From: Mucilaginibacter phyllosphaerae
GTDB taxonomy: Bacteria; Bacteroidota; Bacteroidia; Sphingobacteriales; Sphingobacteriaceae
DNA length: 64,000 nt
Assembly: GCF_004378255.1 (NCBI RefSeq)
Contig: NZ_SNQG01000002.1
Location: 620,001 to 684,000 of the forward strand
Reading direction: 5' to 3'
The number at the start of each line of letters is the position of its first letter. Position 1 is the first letter of the stretch. A program made the translations under genes and the position numbers. Below the pieces are notes generated by a model that saw only the letters and a program-made list of their open reading frames with translations, ran no database searches and was not told the DNA's origin. Positions 1 through 7,750 of this stretch are shown piece by piece.

Positions 1-1
1 T

Positions 2-772
2 TTAGACAGGCAGGAGATTGATAACATATTGCAAACCACCAGCCATTCGCTTATTGGGCGTAGGTTGAAGAATATTGATATCCATGCGCTGGAAAACAAA
101 TTGCGGCATAATCCCTTTGTTGAGTTTGCAAAGGTTTATCTGGATATGGATGGCACTATACAGGTTGAAGTAAGCCAGCGCCAGCCTATACTACGTATCA
201 TGAACCGGTTTGACCAGGATTTTTATGTGGACGAGCATGGTTTAAAAATGCCGCTATCGCAAAACTTCACCGCCAGGGTGTTGGTGGTAAATGGCTTTAT
301 TGATGAGATGTTTGCCAATAAGGTAGATTCTTTGCATACTGCACTGGCTAAAGAGATTTTTAAAACGGCAGATTTTATACATAAAGATTCGCTTTGGGAT
401 GCGCAGATAGCACAGATGTATGTGAACGAGAACCACGAGATAGAACTGGTGCCGCGTGTAGGCAACCAGCGTATATTGCTGGGTAATGCCGATTCGTTAA
501 GCGTTAAGTTTAATAATTTAAAAGTGTTTTACAAGCAGGCGCTGCCACTGGTGGGCTGGGATGCCTATAAGCTTATCAATATTAAGTATTTTAATCAGGT
601 AATCGGCGTAAGGAACGAAACTTTGCTCGATTCTATCAAACGCCGAAAAGAGTTTATGGCAGACTCAGTAAAAAAGGCAACCATTGCAGCATTTAAACAG
701 GATACCACCGGCAGGGGCGATGCTGCGCCGGTGTTAGAGAACATAAAAGAGAAGACATCTATTAAAAACTAA
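2..772 (+). CDS. ftsQ: FtsQ, cell division protein, 5' end cut by window
   Basis: The frame is open to the first base of the window, so the gene starts upstream; 256 residues are visible before the stop. The order ftsQ-ftsA-ftsZ and the POTRA-like and beta-domain pattern (visible words such as HNPFVEFAKVYLDMDG and VEVSQRQPILRI) identify it as FtsQ/DivIB, the bitopic divisome protein that joins with FtsB/FtsL at midcell. The N-terminal membrane helix is missing from the window, so topology cannot be checked. A TTG at 29 is only an internal codon, not the start. The stop is 5 bases before ftsA, so the two are probably co-transcribed. Confidence 0.9.
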   Translation, partial: LDRQEIDNILQTTSHSLIGRRLKNIDIHALENKLRHNPFVEFAKVYLDMDGTIQVEVSQRQPILRIMNRFDQDFYVDEHGLKMPLSQNFTARVLVVNGFIDEMFANKVDSLHTALAKEIFKTADFIHKDSLWDAQIAQMYVNENHEIELVPRVGNQRILLGNADSLSVKFNNLKVFYKQALPLVGWDAYKLINIKYFNQVIGVRNETLLDSIKRRKEFMADSVKKATIAAFKQDTTGRGDAAPVLENIKEKTSIKN

Positions 773-777
773 TTTAT

Positions 778-2127
778 ATGGACAAGAGTTCAACACAAGA
801 AAAAAGTTCGCCAATTGTAGTAGGCCTGGATATAGGAACCACTAAAATTTGTGCGATAGTTGGCCGCAGAAGCAAAAACGGCAAGATAGAGGTATTAGGT
901 ATAGGCAAGGCGGAGTCGGCAGGTGTAACGCGCGGTATGGTATCCAATATCGATAAAACGGTGCAGGGCATCACCGCAGCGGTTGATATTGCCGGTACGC
1001 AGTCTAACGTCGAGATCAGGATAGTTAATGTAGGCATAGCCGGTCAGCATATAAAAAGTTTGCAGCATAGGGGGTTAATCACCCGCAAGGATCTAAGTTC
1101 TGAAATAAGCCGCAAGGATATTGATAAACTGGTTGAGGATATGTACAACTTGGTGATGCCCCCGGGCGAAGAGATCATCCACGTATTGCCGCAGGAGTTT
1201 ACGGTAGATAACGAGCCGGGCGTAAAAGACCCGATTGGTATGGCAGGCGTGCGTTTAGAGGCCAATTTCCACATTATATCCGGGCAGGTTACGGCCATTA
1301 AAAATATTGTTAAGTGTGTTAACAAAGCCCAGCTGGAAAGCCAGGAGTTGATCCTGGAGCCTTTGGCATCGTCAGAATCTGTGTTGAGCGACGAAGAAAA
1401 AGAAGCCGGTGTAGTTTTAGTAGATATTGGCGGCGGCACAACAGATGTGGCCATCTTTCACGAAGGTATCATCCGCCATACTGCGGTTATCCCATTTGGC
1501 GGTAACAGCGTAACCGAAGACATCCGCGAGGGCTGTTCGGTAATGCGCAACATTGCCGAGCAGTTGAAGGTAAGGTTCGGTTCGGCACTGGCAGAAGAGA
1601 ACAAAGAGAACGAGATTGTTTGCGTACCCGGCTTACGTGGCCGCGAGCCCAAAGAGATCTCGGTTAAAAACCTGGCCTTTGTGATCCAGGCGCGGATGGA
1701 AGAAATTGTAGAACACGTGTACTACGAGATCAAATCATCCGGCTACGAAAAGAAACTGATAGCAGGTATTGTGGTAACCGGCGGCGGTGCGCAGTTAAAG
1801 CACCTAACCCAGTTAATAGAATATGTCACCGGCCTGGATTGCCGCGTAGGTTATCCTAACGAGCATCTGGCCAAAAACGAAGTATTGCCAAAAGGTACTT
1901 ATGAAGAATTGCAAAGCCCAACCTTTGCCACGGGTATCGGCCTGCTGATAAAAGGGATCCAGAAAATGGAATACAACGGCTTAACCCAGGCGCCTGCTGC
2001 AACAGCTGTTAAAACCGAAAAAACCAAATATACCGACGACAGGAAGTTTGGTTTATTAGGCAAGATCCTGGAATCGGGCAAAAAATTTATTAAGGACGAT
2101 ATAAAAGACGAAGACTTTTTAAAATAA
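778..2127 (+). CDS. ftsA: FtsA, actin-like cell division protein
   Basis: 449 aa. The N-terminus carries the actin-family phosphate motif (VVGLDIGTTKICAIVG) and a second phosphate loop (VVLVDIGGGTTDVAIF, about residues 215-230). These are FtsA hallmarks, and FtsA tethers FtsZ to the membrane and recruits late divisome proteins. It lies between ftsQ and ftsZ. The C-terminal tail (FGLLGKILESGKKFIKDDIK) is rich in hydrophobic and basic residues, fitting the membrane-targeting amphipathic helix of the family. ATG start is 5 bases after the ftsQ stop with no visible Shine-Dalgarno, normal for Bacteroidota. Confidence 0.97.
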   Translation: MDKSSTQEKSSPIVVGLDIGTTKICAIVGRRSKNGKIEVLGIGKAESAGVTRGMVSNIDKTVQGITAAVDIAGTQSNVEIRIVNVGIAGQHIKSLQHRGLITRKDLSSEISRKDIDKLVEDMYNLVMPPGEEIIHVLPQEFTVDNEPGVKDPIGMAGVRLEANFHIISGQVTAIKNIVKCVNKAQLESQELILEPLASSESVLSDEEKEAGVVLVDIGGGTTDVAIFHEGIIRHTAVIPFGGNSVTEDIREGCSVMRNIAEQLKVRFGSALAEENKENEIVCVPGLRGREPKEISVKNLAFVIQARMEEIVEHVYYEIKSSGYEKKLIAGIVVTGGGAQLKHLTQLIEYVTGLDCRVGYPNEHLAKNEVLPKGTYEELQSPTFATGIGLLIKGIQKMEYNGLTQAPAATAVKTEKTKYTDDRKFGLLGKILESGKKFIKDDIKDEDFLK

Positions 2128-2222
2128 GAGTATGGTTGATTAGGTGAATGGTGAGTAGTTGCATTCCAATAATTATTAACTACTCACCAATACACCACTC
2201 ATTTTTATTCACATCAAAATAC

Positions 2223-2266
2223 TTTTCCACATTGTGCACATTTGTGGATAAACCTTGTGGAAAAAG
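2223..2266. promoter_or_regulatory. Putative DnaA box flanked by inverted arms upstream of ftsZ
   Basis: In the ftsA-ftsZ gap, TGTGGATAA at 2243-2251 is an exact DnaA box in reverse orientation (TTATCCACA on the other strand). It sits inside an imperfect inverted repeat of TTTTCCACA near 2223-2231 and TGTGGAAAAA near 2256. The motif is seen directly; DnaA binding here is inference. A single nine-base match can be chance, but flanking arms sharing the TGTGGA core make that less likely. Confidence 0.45.
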
Positions 2267-2330
2267 TCATAATATTACAATAAGAAAATCTATCTGTTCA
2301 CCAGAATACATATAGCTGAAAATAAGGATT

Positions 2331-3935
2331 ATGCAGTTTGAGATGTTAAAGGAAAAATCGTCTATCATCAAGGTAATTGGTGTAGGCGGCGGCGGCGGTA
2401 ACGCGGTAAACCATATGTACAGGCAAGGAATCACCGGTGTTGATTTCATTATTTGTAACACCGATGCCCAGGCGCTTGAACTAAGCCCTATCCCCAATAA
2501 GGTACAGTTAGGCGCAAGCTTAACCGAGGGTATGGGCGCAGGTTCTATACCCGAAGTGGGTAAAAACTCCGCTATCGAAAACATCGACGATATTAAGCAA
2601 ATGCTGGGTTCAAACACCAAAATGCTGTTTATTACGGCAGGTATGGGTGGTGGTACCGGTACAGGCGCAAGCCCTATCATTGCCAAGGCAGCGCGCGAAA
2701 TGGATATCCTTACGGTAGGTATTATCACCACACCTTTCTCTTTTGAAGGCAAACGCCGTAAAATGCAGGCTGACGCCGGTATGGAAGAGTTGAAAAAATA
2801 TGTAGATTCTTTCCTGGTGATCTCTAACGACAGGCTGCGCCAGATCTTCGGTAACCTAACCATGAGCTCTGCTTTTGGCCAGGCCGATGATATCTTAACC
2901 ACTGCAGCCAAAGGTATTGCCGAAATTATTACCCTGCCGGGTTATATTAACGTGGATTTTAAGGATGTGCGCACGGTGATGAAAGACAGCGGCGTATCTA
3001 TCATGGGCAGCTGCACCGCCGAAGGTGAGAACCGTGCTCTAAAAGCAGTAGAAGGCGCATTATCATCCCCGCTGTTAAAAGATAATGAGATCGAAGGTGC
3101 ACGTTATATCTTACTGAATATCAGTTCGGGCCTTAAAGAGGTTACAATGGATGAGGTAAGCATCATAACTGATTATATACAGGAAGAAGCCGGCCTGGCT
3201 GCAGACCTGATATGGGGTAACTGTGTAGACGAAAACCTGGGCGAAAAACTATCTGTTACCATCATCGCAACCGGTTTCCAAACTAAGGACGAACGCGAGA
3301 AAGAAAACAGCAACAAAAAAGTAGTATCGATGCTGGTGCCAGAGAGCGAGCCATTGGTGAAACCGGTAAATGAATTTATTACCCCGGTTAAAGCAAATGC
3401 AGAAATGGATACCCAGCCCTTTATGAAACTGAAGGACGAGCCCAAACAAACCGGTTTGTTTGACCTGTTTGCCCGCGCCGAAGAGCAGGATGCTGCAGAC
3501 AGCGATATTGTTAAGTATAACCTGCATGAAGAAAAGCCCGCGGCCGAAGAAAACGAAGCCTCTGAATTTACCTTTAAGGTAACCGAAACGGTAATGAACT
3601 TTGAGCCTGCTGTTGCCAGGGTACAGGCGCCCGAGCCGGAACCTGAGCCCGAAGTGGTTAATGCCGACGATAATAAAACAGACGAATCGATAGAGGAGCA
3701 ATTACGCAAATCGCGCGAGCGTATTATGCGCTTAAAGGATCTGAGCATGAAGCTGCGCAACGGCAACATTCAGGAGCTGGAGAACATCCCTGCTTACAAA
3801 CGCAAAGAGATCGCTTTACAGCAAACTCCCGCGTCTGATGAGAGCCAGGTATCCAGGTTCTCTTTATTGCCCGATAGCGAAGGTAAAACAGAGATCAGGA
3901 ACAACAATTCATTCCTGCATGATAATGTCGACTAA
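2331..3935 (+). CDS. ftsZ: FtsZ, tubulin-like cell division GTPase
   Basis: 534 aa. The tubulin signature GGGTGTG (residues 106-112) and the N-terminal nucleotide loop GVGGGGGNAVNHM (about 17-29) establish FtsZ, which polymerises into the Z ring. The core ends near residue 320; a long charged variable linker rich in Glu and Pro (about 330-465) follows, as is common in Bacteroidota, which explains the length above the roughly 380-aa E. coli protein. The tail contains IPAYKRKEIAL (about 485-495), resembling the PAYLR-type C-terminal segment of Bacteroidota FtsZ, followed by an extra tail. ATG start; the 200-base gap upstream suggests its own promoter. Confidence 0.97.
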   Translation: MQFEMLKEKSSIIKVIGVGGGGGNAVNHMYRQGITGVDFIICNTDAQALELSPIPNKVQLGASLTEGMGAGSIPEVGKNSAIENIDDIKQMLGSNTKMLFITAGMGGGTGTGASPIIAKAAREMDILTVGIITTPFSFEGKRRKMQADAGMEELKKYVDSFLVISNDRLRQIFGNLTMSSAFGQADDILTTAAKGIAEIITLPGYINVDFKDVRTVMKDSGVSIMGSCTAEGENRALKAVEGALSSPLLKDNEIEGARYILLNISSGLKEVTMDEVSIITDYIQEEAGLAADLIWGNCVDENLGEKLSVTIIATGFQTKDEREKENSNKKVVSMLVPESEPLVKPVNEFITPVKANAEMDTQPFMKLKDEPKQTGLFDLFARAEEQDAADSDIVKYNLHEEKPAAEENEASEFTFKVTETVMNFEPAVARVQAPEPEPEPEVVNADDNKTDESIEEQLRKSRERIMRLKDLSMKLRNGNIQELENIPAYKRKEIALQQTPASDESQVSRFSLLPDSEGKTEIRNNNSFLHDNVD

Positions 3936-3955
3936 TTGATTAAACCCAATATATC

Positions 3956-3987
3956 AAAGCCCCTCGCAACAATGCAGGGGCTTTTTT
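3956..3987 (+). terminator. Rho-independent terminator after ftsZ
   Basis: AAAGCCCCT pairs with AGGGGCTTT across an 11-base loop and is followed by a run of T. It lies 20 bases after the ftsZ stop and before the next gene. Confidence 0.85.
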
Positions 3988-4075
3988 GTTACCTTATCAG
4001 GTAATAAAAAGTTTAAACGGCGTTTTTATTAAGCTGCTATATTTGCGGCACATTTACATTAATTAGCATTAGGTT

Positions 4076-5320
4076 TTGGATCTGTTTGATAAGATAAATA
4101 AAAATATAGGTGGCCCTATCGGGCAGCACCAAAAGTGGTCGCATGGTTATTTTTCCTACCCGCATCTGGAGGGAGAGATCCATCCGCACATGATGTTCAA
4201 CGGTAAAAAACATTTGGTTTGGAGCCTGAATAACTACCTGGGCCTGGCCAACCACCCCGAGGTGCGCGAGGCAGATGCCCGGGCAGCTGCAGATTATGGC
4301 ATGGCTTACCCTATGGGCGCCAGGATGATGTCTGGCAATACCAAACATCACGAGGAACTGGAAGATAGCCTGGCCGTATTCGTAGGTAAAGAGGCCGCTT
4401 ACCTGCTTAACTACGGCTACCAGGGAATGGTATCTGTTATTGACGCGCTGGTTGACCGTAACGACGTAATTGTTTATGATGCCGAGTCGCATGCCTGTAT
4501 TGTTGATGGCGTACGCCTGCACATGGGCAAACGCTATGTGTACCGGCATAATGATATGGAAAGCTTTGAAAAGCAGCTGGATCATGCGCAGCGTATTGTT
4601 GAAAAAACCGGCGGTGGCATCCTGGTGATAACCGAGGGAGTTTTCGGCATGTCGGGCGCGCAGGGTAAACTGAAAGAGATCATCGCGCTGAAAAATAAAT
4701 ACACCTTCCGTTTACTGGTTGATGATGCGCATGGCTTTGGTACTATGGGCCTTACCGGCGCCGGCACGCACGAGGCGCAGGATTGTGTGGATGGGGTAGA
4801 CCTTTATTTCGGCACCTTTGCCAAATCAATGGCAGGTATCGGCGCTTTTATAGCCGCAGGCAGCCACATCATCAATTACCTGCGCTACAACATGCGGTCG
4901 CAAACGTTTGCCAAGGCATTACCCATACCTATGGTGTTAGGCCTAAAAAAGCGTTTGGAACTACTCAGATCTAACCCTCAGCTGCGCGAAAAACTTTGGA
5001 CAATTGCCCGCGCATTGCAGTATGGCCTTATACAGCATGGCTTTGATATAGGCGTTACCAACACTATGGTTACCCCGGTGTTTTTAAAAGGCGACCTGAC
5101 AGAGGCGACCAGCCTTACCATGGAATTGAGGGAGAAGCATGGTGTGTTTTGTTCTATTGTGGTTTATCCGGTTATTCCTAAGGGCTTAATTATACTAAGG
5201 CTGATCCCAACTGCCATGCACACGCTGGATGATGTACAGCATACGCTGGAAGCCTTTAGCGCGGTTTCGGCTAAATTGACCGAGGGTAAATACAAAACAA
5301 ACACTCTTAGTATTGCATAA
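4076..5320 (+). CDS. Alpha-oxoamine synthase family PLP enzyme (SPT/AONS/KBL-like)
   Basis: 414 aa with fold type I PLP motifs: a His stacking residue in ESHA (H139), the DDAH motif (residues 216-219) and the Schiff-base lysine in GTFAKSMAGIGAF (K250). This family condenses an amino acid with an acyl-CoA, as in serine palmitoyltransferase, 8-amino-7-oxononanoate synthase and 2-amino-3-ketobutyrate CoA ligase. Sphingobacteriaceae make sphingolipids, so an SPT-related role is plausible, but the N-terminus (YFSYPHLEGEIHPHMM) differs from the well-known Sphingobacterium SPT and the substrate cannot be assigned. The frame is closed by a TAG at 4070, so TTG at 4076 is the most likely start. Single-gene unit after the ftsZ terminator. 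Confidence 0.85.
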   Translation: MDLFDKINKNIGGPIGQHQKWSHGYFSYPHLEGEIHPHMMFNGKKHLVWSLNNYLGLANHPEVREADARAAADYGMAYPMGARMMSGNTKHHEELEDSLAVFVGKEAAYLLNYGYQGMVSVIDALVDRNDVIVYDAESHACIVDGVRLHMGKRYVYRHNDMESFEKQLDHAQRIVEKTGGGILVITEGVFGMSGAQGKLKEIIALKNKYTFRLLVDDAHGFGTMGLTGAGTHEAQDCVDGVDLYFGTFAKSMAGIGAFIAAGSHIINYLRYNMRSQTFAKALPIPMVLGLKKRLELLRSNPQLREKLWTIARALQYGLIQHGFDIGVTNTMVTPVFLKGDLTEATSLTMELREKHGVFCSIVVYPVIPKGLIILRLIPTAMHTLDDVQHTLEAFSAVSAKLTEGKYKTNTLSIA

Positions 5321-5628
5321 ATGCGCCCGATACATTCTTGCTAATGCATAAATTCGCTTTTAGTAATAATAACTGTGTTTTTTTAGTTAGAAATTAAAAT
5401 TATGGGTGCTTTTTAAATAATTTAATAATAAAGCCTGTTGGAATAGTAAACCATCAAAATCTGATGCTGTAAAAGAAGCTTATTTTGGGGGCTTACGGAC
5501 TAAAAATGTGGAAAAAAACCGCTTTTAAGGCACTATTTTGTAGGGCAAAAAGTTTTTTTTTATTAAAAAACACATTAGATTAGCTTTAATTAAAACAATA
5601 AACCTCAAAATTAAAAGGAGTATTCACA
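5321..5628. other. AT-rich intergenic leader region
   Basis: A 308-base gap, strongly AT-rich with a long T run near 5551-5561. It holds no ORF and no clear TAnnTTTG promoter. Presumably it contains the promoter and untranslated leader of the H1-like gene. Confidence 0.4.
5615..5620 (+). promoter_or_regulatory. Strong Shine-Dalgarno AAGGAG for the H1-like gene
   Basis: AAGGAG lies 8 bases before the ATG at 5629. Such a site is unusual among the genes of this window and fixes the start of the short ORF; it suggests high translation. Confidence 0.8.
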
Positions 5629-5808
5629 ATGAAAAAATTTACTGAAGTAAAAGAACTGGTTGCATCGTTAGAAGCGGATGCCGACAAATTTTATAACAAA
5701 GGTAACAGCGCGGCTGGTACCCGCGTGCGTAAAGGCATGCAAGACCTGAAAAATTTAGCTCAGGCTATTCGTCTGGAAGTTCAGGAAGCTAAAAACAAAG
5801 AGGCGTAA
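5629..5808 (+). CDS. Histone H1-like protein (Hc1-type), 59 aa
   Basis: Reading from ATG 5629 gives 59 residues beginning MKKFTEVKELVASLEADA, with a middle segment AAGTRVRKGMQDLKNLAQ, ending QEAKNKEA. The pattern matches the small Bacteroidota proteins annotated as histone H1-like or Hc1-like, thought to bind nucleoid DNA; that role is family knowledge, not shown here. It is largely alpha-helical and charged, without the long Lys/Ala-rich tail of chlamydial Hc1. It has a strong AAGGAG site upstream and a strong terminator downstream, so it is a monocistronic, likely well-expressed gene. Confidence 0.85.
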   Translation: MKKFTEVKELVASLEADADKFYNKGNSAAGTRVRKGMQDLKNLAQAIRLEVQEAKNKEA

Positions 5809-5840
5809 TAAATAGTCGAAAGCTTATTTTACTTTAACAT

Positions 5841-5877
5841 AAAAAATCCGGGTAGCTACAAGCTACCCGGATTTTTT
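5841..5877 (+). terminator. Strong terminator after the H1-like gene
   Basis: A perfect 17-base stem (5841-5857 with 5861-5877, core TCCGGGTAGCT) around the loop ACA, with A and T runs at its ends, so it can work in both directions. Confidence 0.9.
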
Positions 5878-5894
5878 ATTAATGGGTTAGGATG

Positions 5895-6570
5895 TCATCC
5901 TGAGCTTGTCGAAGGACACGCGGAGGGATAATCCGTTACTGGTTCGACAGACTCACCATGACAGGCCCCACAATATCATCCTGAGCTTGTCGAAGGACGC
6001 GCGGAGGGATAAGTCCGCCAATGGTTCGACAGGCTCACCATGACAGGCCCCACAATATCATCCTGAGCTTGTCGAAGGACGCGCGGAGGGAATAGTCCGC
6101 TAATGGTTCGACAGGCTCACCATGACAGGCCCCACATGTCATCCTGAGCTTGTCGAAGGACGCGCGGAGGGATAAGTCCGCTAATAGGTTGACAGGCTCA
6201 CCATGACAGGCTCCACATGTCATCCTGAGCTTGTCGAAGGACGCTCGGAGGGAATAGTCCGCTAATGGTTCGACAGGCACACCATGACAGGCTCCACATG
6301 TCATCCTGAGCTTGTCGAAGGAGGCGTGGAGGGATAGTCCGCTACTGGTTCGACAGGTTCACCATGACGGGCCCCACAATATCATCCTGAGCTTGTCGAA
6401 GGACGCGCGGAGGGAATAGTCCGCTAATGGTTCGACAGGCTCACCATGACAGGCCCCACAATGTCATCCTGAGCTTGTCGAAGGACGCGCGGAGGGAATA
6501 GTCCGCCAATGGTTCGACAGGCTCACCATGACAGGCCCCACAATGTCATCCTGAGCTTGTCGAAGGACTT
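5895..6570. repeat. Tandem array of 81-82 bp palindromic units (9 left, 8 right half-sites)
   Basis: The left half-site CCTGAGCTTGTCGAAGG recurs with TCATCC starts at 5895, 5976, 6058, 6139, 6220, 6301, 6382, 6464 and 6546, a period of 81 or 82 bases. Between consecutive copies lies GGTTCGACAGGCTCACCATG, which is an imperfect reverse complement of the left half, so each unit can fold into a long hairpin. Copies differ by a few substitutions (ATAT or TGT before the CATCC, one AGGTTGACAGG, one GACGGGCC). The last left half has no partner. No distinct spacers and no cas genes are present, so this is not CRISPR. An 89-aa minus-strand ORF over it is a by-product of the repeats. Confidence 0.9.
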
Positions 6571-6609
6571 GCAGAAATGGTAATGATTTGATATGCTAAC
6601 CGGCAGTGC

Positions 6610-7488
6610 CTATTTCACCACCGCTAATTGCTCTTTTATCTGCTCTGCCGCATCAGCGCTAACCGGTAGCAAAGGTAAACGTAGTGTATCGCCGCAAACT
6701 CCCAAGGTTTTCAGGGCTGATTTTACACCCGCAGGGCTGCCTTCGGCAAACATCAGGCGGGTAAACTCTATCATGCTGTAATGCGAAGCCTGCGCTTCCT
6801 TAAAATCACCTGCAAGGCATTTTCTGATCATGCTGCTAAACTGCTTAGGCAGGGCATTACCTACTACGGATATTACCCCAACGCCACCCATGGCTATCAT
6901 TTGCAGGCTGATGGGGTCGTCGCCGGATATCACTAAAAAGTCTTCGGGCTTATCGCGCATCAGCTGGTTCAATAGTTCAAAATTACCAGATGCTTCTTTA
7001 ATACCGATGATATTCTTAAAATCATTGGCCAGCCTAACAGTTGTTTGCGCACTTACAGATGTGCCTGTGCGGCTGGGTACGTTATACAAAATAACAGGCA
7101 GAGGCGCAGCCTCGGCAATAGCCTTGTAATGCTGGTAAATACCCTCTTGTGTGGGTTTGTTATAGTGTGGGCTTGCCGATAGTATAGCATCGTAGCCGGT
7201 GGTATCAAAAGCTTGTATTTCTGCAACGGTTTCCAGGGTGTTGTTACCTGCAATGCCTGCAACTAACAACACACGTTTATTCACGGCCCTGGCAGTAAAG
7301 GCGAAAACCTGTTTCTTCTCTTCTTTACTCAATGTGGCGCTTTCGCCGGTTGTACCAAGTGACACCAGGTATTCTACCCCGCCGTCAATCAGGTGGCCTA
7401 TCAGCTTTTGTAAAGCATCATAGTCTACCTGTCCATCTGCCTGAAAAGGAGTGATCATCGCAACTCCTGTCCCGTGAAATTTGTTCAT
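6610..7488 (-). CDS. dapA: 4-hydroxy-tetrahydrodipicolinate synthase
   Basis: 292 aa, the normal family length. It condenses pyruvate with aspartate semialdehyde in the lysine/diaminopimelate pathway in the cytoplasm. Family residues are visible: GTTGES (45-50), the YNVPSRTG segment with Tyr135 and Arg140, and Schiff-base Lys164 in GIKEASGNF. ATG start encodes MNKFHGTGVAMITPF. It appears to be a single-gene unit; downstream lies the palindromic repeat array. Confidence 0.97.
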   Translation of the reverse strand: MNKFHGTGVAMITPFQADGQVDYDALQKLIGHLIDGGVEYLVSLGTTGESATLSKEEKKQVFAFTARAVNKRVLLVAGIAGNNTLETVAEIQAFDTTGYDAILSASPHYNKPTQEGIYQHYKAIAEAAPLPVILYNVPSRTGTSVSAQTTVRLANDFKNIIGIKEASGNFELLNQLMRDKPEDFLVISGDDPISLQMIAMGGVGVISVVGNALPKQFSSMIRKCLAGDFKEAQASHYSMIEFTRLMFAEGSPAGVKSALKTLGVCGDTLRLPLLPVSADAAEQIKEQLAVVK

Positions 7489-7584
7489 GTGCTCGAAATG
7501 TTATAAGTGCGCTAAGATAGTAATTTAGAGATTAGAGGATGGCGTTTAGTGATTAGATTTTTACAGAGTACCGTGGAACGCTGG

Positions 7585-7648
7585 TGCGAGCTTTCGGCTC
7601 GTACTGCGCACAAGATCAGCTTTCGGCTGACGCAAGCTGTCAGCTTGC
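7585..7648. repeat. Cluster of three mini-hairpins
   Basis: Three small perfect hairpins follow each other: CGAGC-TTTCG-GCTCG (7587-7601), TCAGC-TTTCG-GCTGA (7616-7630) and GCAAGCT-GTC-AGCTTGC (7632-7648). The first two share the pentaloop TTTCG. They lie in the 262-base gap between dapA and the UbiD-family gene. A related cluster lies at 16758-16859. Confidence 0.7.
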
Positions 7649-7750
7649 ACTATGCCGCATTACGGGATACGCTGCGCTTAATCTCGCGATAGTGATAATG
7701 TTAAATGTAGAGGCACGATGCTTCGTGTCTTTTTCTTTTTAATTCAAAGC

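Noticed and set aside
2267..2911. 214-aa minus-strand ORF over ftsZ
   Set aside because: It is a shadow of the ftsZ frame, composed of low-complexity Pro/Ser runs opposite conserved Gly-rich motifs.
6035..6304. 89-aa minus-strand ORF with repeated FDKLRMTCGACHGE words
   Set aside because: It is the translation of the palindromic DNA array; the repeats are 81 bases long, a multiple of three, which keeps the frame open by chance.
5895..6570. Possible CRISPR array
   Set aside because: Units are 81-82 bp, themselves palindromic, contain no unrelated spacers, and no cas genes are nearby.
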